In this document: piece by piece, positions 1 to 11,497 of the stretch
Layout: every line of letters starts with the position of its first letter
Position numbering within the stretch: position 1 is the first letter of the stretch
Assembly (NCBI GenBank): GCA_002363385.1
Contig: DEVL01000003.1
Span: forward strand, 835,160 to 899,159
Length of the DNA stretch: 64,000 nucleotides
From: Stenotrophomonas maltophilia
GTDB lineage: Bacteria > Pseudomonadota > Gammaproteobacteria > Xanthomonadales > Xanthomonadaceae
Direction of reading: 5' to 3'
The notes under the pieces: generated by a model
What the model saw: the letters and a program-made list of their open reading frames with translations, nothing else
What the model was told of the DNA's origin: nothing
Database searches by the model: none
Program-made: the position numbers and the translations under genes

Positions 1-2
1 GC

Positions 3-671
3 GAGGGTGAGCTGATTCACCCGCAGCACCTGACCGCGCTGATCGACCGCCACGCCGCCGACGATGCGCTGTTCACCGCCGACGGCGGCTCGCCGATGGT
101 CTGGATCCTGCGCCATATCCGCGTCAACGGCCGCCGCCGCACGCTGACCAGCCTGCTGCACGGCACGATGGCCAACGCGATGCCGCAGGCGCTGGGCCTG
201 CAGAAGGCCTATCCGGGCCGGCAGGTGATCTCGCTGTCCGGTGACGGCGGCCTGGCGATGCTGCTCGGCGACCTGCTCACCGCCGTGCAGGAGAACCTGC
301 CGATCAAGGTGGTGGTCTACAACAACAGCTCGCTGAACTTCGTGGAGCTGGAGCAGAAGGTCGAGGGCCTGCTGGACAATTACACCGACCTGAAGAACCC
401 CGATTTCGGCCGGCTGGCCGAGGTGATCGGCTTCTACGGGCGCACGGTTACCCGCTCGGACGACCTGGAGCAGGCCGTGCAGGACATCCTGGCCCATCCC
501 GGCCCGGCCCTGCTGGACGTGCACACCAGCCCGACCGAGCTGGTGATGCCCCCGCAGGTGGAGGCCAAGCAGGTGGCCGGCACCGCCCTGTACGCGGCCA
601 AGGCGCTGCTCAGCGGGCGGGTCGGGGATGTGCGGGACCTGCTGGCGAACAACTTCCTCAACAAGCCCTGA
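3..671 (+). CDS. poxB: Pyruvate oxidase / pyruvate dehydrogenase (quinone), C-terminal part
   Basis: Only the last 222 codons are inside the window; the frame is open from base 3 and the start lies upstream. The enzyme decarboxylates pyruvate to acetate and CO2 with ThDP and FAD and passes electrons to quinone at the inner membrane. Visible features are the ThDP/Mg binding segment (GDGG, then YNNSSLNFVELE) and a C-terminal stretch (LVMPPQ) resembling the membrane-binding end of PoxB. It aligns by eye with E. coli PoxB through the whole ThDP domain. Other ThDP decarboxylases such as acetolactate synthase are less likely, because the YNNS-LxFVxxE and GPALLDVHT/LVMPP pattern is PoxB-like. Confidence 0.85.
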   Translation, partial: EGELIHPQHLTALIDRHAADDALFTADGGSPMVWILRHIRVNGRRRTLTSLLHGTMANAMPQALGLQKAYPGRQVISLSGDGGLAMLLGDLLTAVQENLPIKVVVYNNSSLNFVELEQKVEGLLDNYTDLKNPDFGRLAEVIGFYGRTVTRSDDLEQAVQDILAHPGPALLDVHTSPTELVMPPQVEAKQVAGTALYAAKALLSGRVGDVRDLLANNFLNKP

Positions 672-782
672 TCCCCACGCGATCCATCGGCGGGCGTCTG
701 TCGGTGTTCCATTCATGCGCCTGTTACTGGGGGCGGGGAGGCCCTACCATCGGCTACCCCCCTCCCCACGGCCGCCCTGCGC

Positions 783-2381
783 ATGTCCGCCACTGCTCCC
801 GTCCCCTCCGGACGTCCCCGCTGGTTCGTTGCCGGCGATCTCAACGGTTTCTTCGGCCTGGTCGTCGACAATCTGTCGATCCTCGGCTTCATCGCGATGG
901 CGCTGGTCGGCATCTTCCAGTTCCCGGCCGATGTGGTGTTCGGCCGCATGTTCCCGGGTACGGCCTTCGGCGTGCTGGTCGGCAACGTGCTCTACACCTG
1001 GATGGCCCGGCGCCTGGCTGCGCGTACCGGGCGTGACGATGTCACCGCGATGCCGCTCGGCCTGGATGCACCGACCAGCATCGGCATGGCGCTGCTGGTG
1101 CTCGGCCCGGCCTTCCTGGCTTTCAAGGGGCAGGGCCTGGCCCCGCATGATGCGGCCATCGCGACCTGGCAGCTGGGCATGGCCTCGCTGGTGATCATGG
1201 GCGTGCTGAAGGTGATCCTCTCGTTCTTCGGCGAGGCGGTCACCCGCGCGCTGCCGCGTGCCTCGCTGCTCGGCTCCATCGCCGGTATCGCGATCGTGCT
1301 GATGGGCTTCCTGCCACTGCTGGAAACGCTGCGCTCGCCGATCGTGGGCTTCGTCACGCTGGGCCTGCTGCTGTACGTGCTGATCGCCAAGCGCAAGCTG
1401 CCGATCCGCGCGCCCGGCGTGCTGGTCGCGTTCGTGTTCGGCACGATCCTGTATTACGGCCTCGGGCTTGCCGGGCTGGGCGCACCGGGCTTCAAGGTGC
1501 CCGAGTGGGTGCCGCCGCAGGTGGTACTGCCGTGGCCGACGCTGGGCTTCATCGACGGCCTGCCGACCGCGATCACCTACCTGCCGCTGCTGCTGCCGTT
1601 CGGCCTGCTGATGGTGGTGGGCGGCATCAACGTCTCCGAGAGCGCGCGCGCCGCCGGTGACGATTACCGCACCCGCGACATCCTGCTGGTGGAAGCCATC
1701 GCCACGCTGGTGGCCGGCTTCTGCGGCGGTGTGGCGCAGACCACCCCGTACATCGGCCAGCCGGCCTACAAGCACATGGGCGCGCGCAGCGGTTACACGC
1801 TGCTGACCGGCCTGTTCGTCGGCATCGGCGGCATGCTGGGCGTGATCTCCGGGCTGGTGCAGTGGCTGCCGCTGGCCGTGCTGGCCCCGATCATCGTGTA
1901 CGTGGCGATCGACATCACCACCCAGGCCTTCCAGGCCACGCCGCGCGAACATGCCGGCGCGATGGTGCTCGGTTTCCTGCCCTCGGTGGCCTACCTGCTG
2001 GCGATCAAGGCGCCGGGCTGGATCGCGCCGGAGCAGCTGGTCGCGTTGACCACCACCCTGGATGGGCATGGCCTGCCGGAGCTGGCGGTGATCTTCACCC
2101 TGGGCAATGGCTTCATCATCACCTCGATGCTGTGGATCGCGGCGGTGGTGGCGATGATCGACGGGAAGCTGCTGCGCGCCTCCGGGTTCCTGCTGGTGGC
2201 GGCCGCGCTGACGCTGTTCGGCCTGATCCACTCGGTGGACCCGCGCGGTGGCATCTACCTGCCGTGGCAGCTGGAAGGACTGCCGAAGATCATCAGCTGG
2301 CAGTTCACCGGCGCGTATGTGGCGCTGGCCGGGTTGCTGGCGCTGCTCTCTCTGCAGAAGCAGCCTGCAGAGCGTACGTAA
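783..2381 (+). CDS. NCS2-like (xanthine/uracil permease family) membrane transporter
   Basis: A 532-residue polytopic membrane protein, hydrophobic almost throughout, with an estimated 12-14 transmembrane segments. The motifs NVSESARAAGDDYRTRDIL and GGVAQTTPYIGQPAYKHMG resemble the substrate-binding helices of the AzgA-like branch of nucleobase permeases (compare NESESA and GTS/TTYIES in characterised members), so transport of a purine or related small molecule is plausible. The substrate is not determined by sequence. The start at 783 (MSATAPVPSG) precedes the first membrane helix closely. It stands alone between poxB and an oppositely oriented GST gene, with a REP pair just after its stop. 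Confidence 0.7.
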   Translation: MSATAPVPSGRPRWFVAGDLNGFFGLVVDNLSILGFIAMALVGIFQFPADVVFGRMFPGTAFGVLVGNVLYTWMARRLAARTGRDDVTAMPLGLDAPTSIGMALLVLGPAFLAFKGQGLAPHDAAIATWQLGMASLVIMGVLKVILSFFGEAVTRALPRASLLGSIAGIAIVLMGFLPLLETLRSPIVGFVTLGLLLYVLIAKRKLPIRAPGVLVAFVFGTILYYGLGLAGLGAPGFKVPEWVPPQVVLPWPTLGFIDGLPTAITYLPLLLPFGLLMVVGGINVSESARAAGDDYRTRDILLVEAIATLVAGFCGGVAQTTPYIGQPAYKHMGARSGYTLLTGLFVGIGGMLGVISGLVQWLPLAVLAPIIVYVAIDITTQAFQATPREHAGAMVLGFLPSVAYLLAIKAPGWIAPEQLVALTTTLDGHGLPELAVIFTLGNGFIITSMLWIAAVVAMIDGKLLRASGFLLVAAALTLFGLIHSVDPRGGIYLPWQLEGLPKIISWQFTGAYVALAGLLALLSLQKQPAERT

Positions 2382-2388
2382 CGCCCCG

Positions 2389-2449
2389 GTAGTGCCGGCC
2401 GCTGGCCGGCTGCTTTTCCCTGCGCTCACGACCAACGGTCGTGAGCTAC
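2389..2449. repeat. Inverted pair of GTAG-headed REP palindromes
   Basis: Two imperfect palindromes follow the permease stop. The first (2389-2410) begins GTAG and has arms GCCGGCC/GGCCGGC. The second (about 2424-2449) has arms GCTCACGACC/GGTCGTGAGC and ends CTAC, so GTAG reads on the minus strand. This head-to-head arrangement matches the GTAG-type REP dimers described as abundant in Stenotrophomonas. It lies between convergent genes and may end transcription or protect mRNA 3' ends. Confidence 0.75.
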
Positions 2450-2480
2450 CACTGCACGCGTCGCGGCGGCCGGCGAGGCA

Positions 2481-3191
2481 TCATTGCTCGCCATCCAGCT
2501 CCGGGTAATGCCGGAAGATGCCGTTGGTGTTGAAGGGCAGGCGCCGTTCGGAGGCGAGGTAGGCCGCGATGTTGGGCCGGGTTTCCACCCGGTCCTTCAA
2601 TGCACGCAGTTGCGGCAGTGTGGGCCACAGCGCCTGCATGCGGCGCGGGAACATGTAGTCCAGCCCGCTGAGCAGCTGGAACAGCGACAGATCCACATAC
2701 GAATGCTCGCGCAGCGGATGCCGCCCGCCGTTGTGCTTGAGCACACTCTCGAAATACGTCAGGAACTTGGGCATGCGCTCGCCGCGCATCGACTCCGCGC
2801 GCGCCTTGGCTTCGTGCTTCTGATCCTCGTAGTATTTTGACGCAGCGATGGGGTGATGGGTGTCGTGCACCTCGGCGACCAGATCGGCGATGGCCAATTG
2901 CAGCTGGAGTGCCTGCTGCCGCCGTGAGCTCGCGTCGGGCACCAGGCCGAGCGTCGGTCCCAGATGGTCCAGGATCGCGCCGACCTGGGCGATGACCTGC
3001 TTGCCCGTGCGCAGGAACGGCGGAGCGAACGGCTGCAGACCCTCGACCTTACCGTCCAGGTAGGGCTGCATCACGGCATCGCCGTGCACCCGCGCCATAT
3101 CGGTGTAGCCAGCGCCGGCATCCTCAAGCGCGAGGCGGACAAACTCGCCGCGCCCCTGGATGCCGGTCCAGTAATACAGTTCGTAATGCAT
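2481..3191 (-). CDS. Glutathione S-transferase family protein
   Basis: A 236-residue cytosolic protein. The N-terminal thioredoxin-like half starts MHYELYYWTGIQGRGEFVRLALEDAG, with a catalytic Tyr candidate (Y3 or Y6-7) as in sigma/alpha-type GSTs. The C-terminal helical half carries the expected conserved Asp region (HSYVDLSLFQLLSGLDYMFP). It would conjugate or reduce electrophiles with glutathione; the substrate is unknown. The reading frame stays open far upstream of 3191, but family alignment places the true start at the MHYELYYW methionine. It is divergent from the protease-like gene at 3306, so the 115-bp gap must hold both promoters. Confidence 0.85.
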   Translation of the reverse strand: MHYELYYWTGIQGRGEFVRLALEDAGAGYTDMARVHGDAVMQPYLDGKVEGLQPFAPPFLRTGKQVIAQVGAILDHLGPTLGLVPDASSRRQQALQLQLAIADLVAEVHDTHHPIAASKYYEDQKHEAKARAESMRGERMPKFLTYFESVLKHNGGRHPLREHSYVDLSLFQLLSGLDYMFPRRMQALWPTLPQLRALKDRVETRPNIAAYLASERRLPFNTNGIFRHYPELDGEQ

Positions 3192-3305
3192 GCAGCCACT
3201 CCGTGCGTCATCTGCACCCAGCATTGCCCACGCCCGGGGAAGCAGGCGTGAGCGCAGCGTGGTTCCCGTGCTAGGGTCGAGCGGGGCGGTTGATGGGAGT
3301 ACGCG

Positions 3306-4631
3306 ATGCGGAGGTGGGTACTGGGCATGTGCGTGGCGGCGTTGCCGGCCACGGCAGCGGCCGATCCGGTGGCGCTGCACGATGGCTTCGGCTACAGCGA
3401 CGCGGTACTGCGTGCGGAGTTGACCACGCTGCGCGACATGAGCCGCGCACCCGGTCCGCGTCGTCACCTGGGCGCGGCGGGGTATCACCGCGTCCGTGGC
3501 GAGCTGGCCGCGTCCAACCGTGCAGCACGCCAGTGCCTGGAGGAGACGCGGGATGCACCCCCTGCGCTGCAGGGGCTGGCGTTTCTGTGCGAATCCACCC
3601 TCGCCGGCAATGCGCTGATCGAGGGCGATATCGCCGGATGGGCGAGCCTGATGCTGCGCGTGCGCGAGGACTACCAGCGCACCATCGTGCCAATGCTCAG
3701 GGCCGGCGATGAAGTACCCGATGTCACCCGGCCGGCGTTCGCGTCCTTCACCACCTGGCCGCGCAGCGCGGTGCCTGCGCCCGCGCGGGCGCAGGATGTG
3801 GCGGTGCCGATCCAGTTCAGCAATGAGCTGCCCTCGGTGACGCTTACCCTGCATGGCACGCGCGACGGCGCGGCGGTCGCCCGGGAGGCGTCCTTCATCG
3901 TCGATACCGGCGCCCCGCGCTCGCACATCAGCCGCGCGCTGGCCGAGTCGCTCGGCCTGCCGGTCACGGAGAACTTCGTGGTCTCGCGCATCGTCGCCGG
4001 CGACATCCAGCAGGCGGGCCTGGCGGCGCCGATCGACATCGAGCTGGGCGGACAGCGCGTGCGCGATGTGTCGTTCAACAGCGAACCCGCGCGCGAGCTC
4101 AACCTGATCGGGCTGGATGTGCTTCGCGCGCTCGGGCGGATCCGCCTCTCACGTGAAACGCTCACCCTGCTGGGGACAGCGTCGCCGGCTGCCTGCACGC
4201 GGCGGACGGCGGTGACCTCGTCGCTGTGGGGACCGTTCCAGCAACAGCGGTTTCCCATCCGTGGCCAGGACAACAACCTGATGCTGGTCGATACCGGCTT
4301 CAACGGGGCCTTCCAGATGCGCGGCGCGCCACGCGCGTCGGTGCCCGCTGCCGCGATCCAGCGCAAGAACGTCATCACCACCCGCGGGGCGGAGGACATC
4401 GAGTACGCCCAGGCCAATACCCCTCTGCAGCTGACCGATACGGTGACCCGCATTCCGGTGGATGTGGCCTTTCAGCCGCCCGACCTGTTTCCCTCGTCCT
4501 GGCGGATCGGCTACGGGGTCACCGGCGGCCATGACGTGTTTCTCGACCTGCCCGGTGGCCTCGGCTGCCTGGTGCCGCGGCAGGCCGAGCCTGCGTTGCT
4601 GAGCGGGCCCCGACCGCCGGATGAAGCCTGA
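3306..4631 (+). CDS. Secreted two-lobed aspartic-protease-like (retropepsin-type) protein
   Basis: 441 residues with a short signal peptide (MRRWVLGMCVAALPATAAA). After an N-terminal domain of about 150 residues with no recognisable motif come two retropepsin-like lobes. The first has FIVDTGAPRSHIS (D200-T-G) followed by the flap/psi-loop signature LNLIGLDVLRALG. The second has LMLVDTGFNGAF (D329-T-G) and ends GYGVTGGHDVFLDLPGG. A DTG in each lobe means one chain could form a complete pepsin-like active site. Substrate and role are unknown; the location is periplasmic or secreted. It sits 95 bp upstream of clpB but is unlikely to be in its operon, because clpB has its own promoter. Confidence 0.7.
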   Translation: MRRWVLGMCVAALPATAAADPVALHDGFGYSDAVLRAELTTLRDMSRAPGPRRHLGAAGYHRVRGELAASNRAARQCLEETRDAPPALQGLAFLCESTLAGNALIEGDIAGWASLMLRVREDYQRTIVPMLRAGDEVPDVTRPAFASFTTWPRSAVPAPARAQDVAVPIQFSNELPSVTLTLHGTRDGAAVAREASFIVDTGAPRSHISRALAESLGLPVTENFVVSRIVAGDIQQAGLAAPIDIELGGQRVRDVSFNSEPARELNLIGLDVLRALGRIRLSRETLTLLGTASPAACTRRTAVTSSLWGPFQQQRFPIRGQDNNLMLVDTGFNGAFQMRGAPRASVPAAAIQRKNVITTRGAEDIEYAQANTPLQLTDTVTRIPVDVAFQPPDLFPSSWRIGYGVTGGHDVFLDLPGGLGCLVPRQAEPALLSGPRPPDEA

Positions 4632-4649
4632 ATCGGCATCTCATCCACC

Positions 4650-4677
4650 CTTGAAACACGCGCGCGTAACCGCATCT
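4650..4677 (+). promoter_or_regulatory. Sigma-32 (RpoH) type heat-shock promoter for clpB
   Basis: CTTGAAA at 4650-4656 and CCGCATCT at 4670-4677 are separated by 14 bp (4657-4670 before CGCATCT), close to the RpoH consensus CTTGAAA-N13/14-CCCCATNT. It lies 50 bp before the clpB start, the expected position. Recognised by eye; no scoring matrix was run. Confidence 0.7.
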
Positions 4678-4726
4678 CAGGGACAGTGCTGGCACGGCCA
4701 GCCCCGTTTACATCGAGGACAAGATC

Positions 4727-7312
<2,586 letters not shown>

Positions 7313-7373
7313 GCCCTGCACACACCGGCGGCCTAATAACCGTTGGGCCTCACCCCATGCATGTTTGGCATGA

Positions 7374-7398
7374 CCCCCCGCTTCGGCGGGGGTTTTTT
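7374..7398 (+). terminator. Rho-independent terminator of clpB
   Basis: A GC-rich stem (CCCCCGC / GCGGGGG) closed by a TTCG tetraloop is followed immediately by TTTTTT. It is 60 bp after the clpB stop and isolates metY from clpB read-through. Confidence 0.92.
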
Positions 7399-7434
7399 GT
7401 TCGGTATCGTCGGTATTCACCTGGAGACGATGCG

Positions 7435-8736
7435 ATGTCCGAACACGGCAGTCCCGAATCACAGTGGCGCGCGGAGACCATCGCCGTGCATGGCGGCTAT
7501 CGGCCGGACCCCACCACCCGCGCGGTGGCGGTGCCGATCTACCAGACCGTGGCCTACGCCTTCGATGACACCCAGCACGGTGCGGACCTGTTCGACCTCA
7601 AGGTGCCGGGCAACATCTACACCCGCATCACGAACCCGACCACCGATGTGCTGGAGCAGCGCATCGCCGCGCTCGAAGGTGGCATCGGTGCGCTCGCACT
7701 GGCTTCGGGCCAGGCCGCGATCACCTACGCGATCCAGACCATCGCCGAGGCCGGCGACAACATCGTCTCGGCCAGTGCGCTGTACGGCGGCACCTACAAC
7801 CTGTTCGCGCATACGCTGCCGCAGTTCGGGATCGAAACGCGCTTTGCCGACTATCGCGATCCGCAGGCGTTCGGCGCGCTGATCGATGAGCGCACCAAGG
7901 CGGTGTTCGTCGAATCCATCGGCAACCCGCGCGGCAACATCACCGACATCGAGGCAGTGGCGAAGATCGCACATGCGCATGGCGTGCCGCTGATCGTGGA
8001 CAACACGGTGGCGACGCCGTACCTGCAGCGCTCGTTCGACTTCGGTGCGGATATCGTGGTGCACTCGTTGACCAAGTACCTCGGCGGTCATGGCACCAGC
8101 CTGGGCGGGGCGATCGTGGACTCCGGGCGCTTCGCCTGGGCGGAGCACAAGCAGCGATTCCGCCGGTTGAACGAACCGGACGTGAGCTACCACGGCGTGG
8201 TCTACACCGACGCACTCGGGCCCGCCGCCTACATCGGCCGCGCGCGGGTAGTGCCGCTGCGCAATACCGGCGCGGCGATCTCACCGTTCAACTCCTTCCT
8301 GATCCTGCAGGGCATCGAGACGCTGGCGCTGCGGCTGGACCGTATCAACGCCAACACGCTGGCGGTGGCGAAACACCTCCAGGGCCATCCCAAGGTCGCC
8401 TGGGTCAACTATGCCGCGCTGCCCGATCACCCCGAGCATGCGCTGGTGCAGAAGTACCTGCGTGGCCACGGCTCCGGCGTGCTGACCTTCGGCCTGCCCG
8501 GTGGCCGCGCCGCGGGTGCGCGTTTCCTGGACGCGCTGCAGTTGTTCACGCGGCTGGTGAACCTGGGCGATGCCAAATCACTGGCCACGCATCCGGCCTC
8601 GACCACGCACCGGCAGCTGGATGCGGCCGAGCTGGAGAAGGCCGGCGTCAGCGAAGACACGGTGCGGTTGTCGGTGGGTATTGAACACATCGATGACTTG
8701 CTCGCGGACCTGGAGCAGGCGTTGGCCAAGGCGTAG
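7435..8736 (+). CDS. metY: O-acetylhomoserine (thiol)-lyase / aminocarboxypropyltransferase
   Basis: 433 residues of the Cys/Met-metabolism PLP enzyme family. It makes homocysteine (or methionine) from O-acetylhomoserine and sulfide or methanethiol in the cytoplasm. Diagnostic segments are TIAVHGGYRPDPTTRAVAVP, YTRITNPTTDVLEQRIAALE, the long MetY-type IIVDNTVATPYLQ-like stretch, and the PLP lysine in HSLTKYLGGHG. The ATG at 7435 follows GGAG; the frame is open upstream, but that part overlaps the clpB terminator. Length and the RFLDALQLFTRLVNLGDAKSL region fit MetY better than MetB/MetC (about 380-400 residues). Confidence 0.9.
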   Translation: MSEHGSPESQWRAETIAVHGGYRPDPTTRAVAVPIYQTVAYAFDDTQHGADLFDLKVPGNIYTRITNPTTDVLEQRIAALEGGIGALALASGQAAITYAIQTIAEAGDNIVSASALYGGTYNLFAHTLPQFGIETRFADYRDPQAFGALIDERTKAVFVESIGNPRGNITDIEAVAKIAHAHGVPLIVDNTVATPYLQRSFDFGADIVVHSLTKYLGGHGTSLGGAIVDSGRFAWAEHKQRFRRLNEPDVSYHGVVYTDALGPAAYIGRARVVPLRNTGAAISPFNSFLILQGIETLALRLDRINANTLAVAKHLQGHPKVAWVNYAALPDHPEHALVQKYLRGHGSGVLTFGLPGGRAAGARFLDALQLFTRLVNLGDAKSLATHPASTTHRQLDAAELEKAGVSEDTVRLSVGIEHIDDLLADLEQALAKA

Positions 8737-8744
8737 AGGTAGGG

Positions 8745-8785
8745 CCCACGGCGGTCGGTGCGGGCCGGCCGCCGTGGGGTTTTTT
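8745..8785 (+). terminator. Rho-independent terminator after metY
   Basis: Stem CCCACGGCGG / CCGCCGTGGG with a 14-nt G/C-rich loop, followed by GTTTTTT. It starts 9 bp after the metY stop. Confidence 0.88.
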
Positions 8786-8903
8786 GGCGTGTCTGCGCCG
8801 GCAGGGTTAGCATCGGCTGACGTTCCTGCAACTGCGCAAGATCAGCCACGCGGCGGCCTTGGGGAGGACGCACGCTGAGCGTCACCAAGAGAGGGAACCC
8901 GCC

Positions 8904-9785
8904 ATGCGCCGCATTGCCCAGGTACGCCAGCGCCACGGTATCGACCGCGTCATCGCCCATTTGCAGACTTGCCTGCGTGCTGGCGATCCCTTGCCCGATC
9001 TGGAGGCATTGGCCGCGATCGCGCACCAGTCGCCATTCCACTTCCATCGCCTGTACCGTGCGCTGACCGGCGAGACCCCCGGGCGTACCGTGGCCCGCCT
9101 GCGCTTGCTGCAGGCGCTGACCCTGCTGGGCCAGGCCGACAGCCGCGTCACCGAGGTCGCGCTCAACGTCGGCTTCGAAAGTCCGCAGGCACTGGCCCGG
9201 GTCTGTCGCCAGGCACTGGATGCCACGCCCACCCGCCTGCGCGAGGATGCCGGGCTGCGCAGCCACTGGCAGCAGCGGCTGTCACTGCCGGCTGGCGATC
9301 ACGCGGACGGGACGGTGCCGTTGCAGGTCACGGTGACGACGCTGGCGCCTTTCGACGTGGTGGCGCTGCGCAGGGAAGGGGCCTTCGATGATCTGGATCA
9401 GGCCTTCGGCGAGATCTTCACCTGGGCGGCGGAGCAGGGCTGGACCGAGCAGCTGCAGCAGTTGATCGGCATCGCACGGACGGACCACCGCGACGCGCCG
9501 GCGCAGAAATGCGTGTTCGATTGCGCAATGGGATTCGGGCGCACGCTGCAGGCGCTACCGGCTCCGCTGCGTGCGTTGACGCTGGGCGGTGGCACGTATG
9601 CCGTGCTGCGCCATGTGGGCAGTTACGCGGGCCTGGAAGCGGCCACTGATGCCCTGCTACGCGACTGGCTGCCCGACAGTGGCTACACCCTGCGCGATGC
9701 GGAGCTGTACTACCACTACCTGGATGACCCGGAAGAGGTGCCAGAGGCGATCCTGCGCGCGGATATCTGCGTGCCGGTGGTGTAG
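8904..9785 (+). CDS. AraC-family regulator with GyrI-like effector domain
   Basis: 293 residues. Unlike most AraC proteins, the DNA-binding domain is N-terminal (about 1-110, two HTH motifs ending TEVALNVGFESPQALARVCRQALDATPTRLRED). It is followed by a GyrI/Rob-like ligand-binding domain (about 130-293, starting VTVTTLAPFDVVALRREGAF). This is the Rob-type architecture, and such proteins often respond to hydrophobic drugs or cations and control efflux. The ATG at 8904 follows GAGGGA at a good distance; an earlier in-frame start at 8859 lacks family similarity. It ends 8 bp from the convergent antiporter gene. The target genes cannot be told from the sequence. Confidence 0.85.
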   Translation: MRRIAQVRQRHGIDRVIAHLQTCLRAGDPLPDLEALAAIAHQSPFHFHRLYRALTGETPGRTVARLRLLQALTLLGQADSRVTEVALNVGFESPQALARVCRQALDATPTRLREDAGLRSHWQQRLSLPAGDHADGTVPLQVTVTTLAPFDVVALRREGAFDDLDQAFGEIFTWAAEQGWTEQLQQLIGIARTDHRDAPAQKCVFDCAMGFGRTLQALPAPLRALTLGGGTYAVLRHVGSYAGLEAATDALLRDWLPDSGYTLRDAELYYHYLDDPEEVPEAILRADICVPVV

Positions 9786-9793
9786 CGGCGCCC

Positions 9794-11497
9794 TTACACC
9801 ACCGGGATGCTGTGCTGCTGCCCCATCGTGCGGTACGGCGGGGTGGACATCACCATCTCGGCCAGCGAGTAGGCCAGCTCGCGCTCGGCCATCACCGTGC
9901 CATCGGCACCGTGGGCGAGCAGGTGCTTCACCTCGGCGTCGCTGTGCGCGCGCGCCAGCAGGGTCAGGCCGGGATTGAGCGCGCGCAGCTTGGCCAGTGT
10001 CTCACCGGCTTCCAGCGGCTGCGGGATGGCCAGCACGGCGATCTTGGCGCGCTCGGGATGCGCCTCGGCCAGCACGCGGTCGGAAGCCGCACTGCCACGG
10101 ATGCCGGGCAGGCCGGCCGCGTGCGCTTCGGCGACGTGTTCCTTGTTGTCGTCGATGATCATCACCGGTACGCCACGGTCGCGCAGCACCTGCGCCAGCG
10201 CGCTGCCGACGCGGCCGTAGCCGATCACGATGGCGTGGTCGTGCAGATCCAGCGACGGGCCCGGCGGCAGTTCCGTCTCCACGGTGGTGGGGGCGGTTTC
10301 CTGATTTTTGAGCAGCCAGCGATCGAGCAGGCCGAACACCAGCGGGTTGAGCATGATCGAGATCAGCGCACCGGCCAGGACCAGTGCCTGCCCGGTTGGC
10401 GGCAGGATCTTCAGGGTCACGCCGAGGCCGGCGATGATGAAGGCGAATTCACCGATCTGCGCCAGGCTGGCCGAAATGGTCAGCGCGGTACCGGTCGGGT
10501 GGCCGAAGGCACGCACGATCACGAACGCGGCGGCGGACTTGCCGAACATGATGATCGCTGCCGTCGCCAGTACCTGCCACGGGTGCTCGATCAGGATGGC
10601 CGGGTTGAACAGCATGCCGACCGAGACGAAGAACAGCACTGCGAACGCATCGCGCAGCGGCAGCGAATCGTTGGCGGCCTTGTGGCTCAGCTCCGATTCG
10701 TTGAGCAGCATGCCGGCGAAGAACGCGCCCAGCGCGAAGGACACACCGAACAGCATCGCCGAGCCGAACGCCACGCCCAACGCGATGGCCAGCACGGCCA
10801 GGGTGAACAGCTCGCGCGAACCGGTGCCGGCGATGCGCTCCAGGATCCACGGAATCACCCGGCGCCCGACCACCAGCATCACCGCCACGAACAGGCCCAG
10901 CTGCACGAAGGTCCAGCCGATGCTGGCCAGCACGCTGCCCACGGTATGGGTTTCATTGGCCGCAGCCGGGCCGAACACGCCGGCCAGCACCGGCATCATC
11001 ACCAGGGCCAGGACGCAGGCCAGGTCTTCCACGATGAGCCAGCCGATGGCGATCTTGCCGCGCGTGGTTTCCAGCAGGCGCCGTTCTTCCATCGCGCGCA
11101 GCAGCACCACGGTACTGGCGGTGGCCAGCGAGAAACCGAACACCACGCCGTAGATCACCGGCCAGCCCATCAGCGCGGCCAGCCCCCAGCCGAGCAGGGT
11201 GGCGACCAGGATCTGGCCGATCGCACCCGGGATGGCGATCGCTTTGACCTCCATCAGGTCTTTGAGCGAGAAATGCAGACCGACCCCGAACATCAGCAGC
11301 ATCACGCCGATTTCGGCCAGCTGGTTGGCCAGCGCCTGGTCGGCAACGAAGCCCGGGGTGAACGGACCTACGCAGATGCCTGCAATCAGATAACCGACGA
11401 GCGGAGACAAACGCAGCTTGTTGGCCAGCGCGCCGAGTATGAAGGCGAGCCCCAGGCCAACGGCAACGATGTTGATCAGGTCGGTGTCATGGTGCAT
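9794..11497 (-). CDS. Monovalent cation:proton antiporter-2, YbaL/KefB-like, with RCK domain
   Basis: 567 residues. The N-terminal part (about 1-390) is a CPA2 Na+/H+-exchanger fold with about 12 membrane helices. The C-terminal part carries a Rossmann-type TrkA-N/RCK domain (HDHAIVIGYGRVGSALAQVL; GxGxxG-type nucleotide site) that gates transport. Its likely role is K+ efflux or exchange in the inner membrane. Absence of the KefC glutathione-linked C-terminal extension and the overall length favour YbaL over KefB/KefC. The gene is transcribed towards the AraC gene; no ancillary KefF/KefG-like gene is adjacent. Confidence 0.85.
   Translation of the reverse strand: MHHDTDLINIVAVGLGLAFILGALANKLRLSPLVGYLIAGICVGPFTPGFVADQALANQLAEIGVMLLMFGVGLHFSLKDLMEVKAIAIPGAIGQILVATLLGWGLAALMGWPVIYGVVFGFSLATASTVVLLRAMEERRLLETTRGKIAIGWLIVEDLACVLALVMMPVLAGVFGPAAANETHTVGSVLASIGWTFVQLGLFVAVMLVVGRRVIPWILERIAGTGSRELFTLAVLAIALGVAFGSAMLFGVSFALGAFFAGMLLNESELSHKAANDSLPLRDAFAVLFFVSVGMLFNPAILIEHPWQVLATAAIIMFGKSAAAFVIVRAFGHPTGTALTISASLAQIGEFAFIIAGLGVTLKILPPTGQALVLAGALISIMLNPLVFGLLDRWLLKNQETAPTTVETELPPGPSLDLHDHAIVIGYGRVGSALAQVLRDRGVPVMIIDDNKEHVAEAHAAGLPGIRGSAASDRVLAEAHPERAKIAVLAIPQPLEAGETLAKLRALNPGLTLLARAHSDAEVKHLLAHGADGTVMAERELAYSLAEMVMSTPPYRTMGQQHSIPVV

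Noticed and set aside
744..2435. 563-codon open frame antisense to the permease
   Set aside because: Gln/Arg/His-rich composition without hydrophobic core or motifs; the permease on the plus strand has coherent membrane segments.
2481..3926. 481-codon version of the GST gene
   Set aside because: The extra N-terminal 245 residues are antisense to the aspartic-protease-like gene and lack similarity; the GST fold begins at the MHYELYYW methionine.
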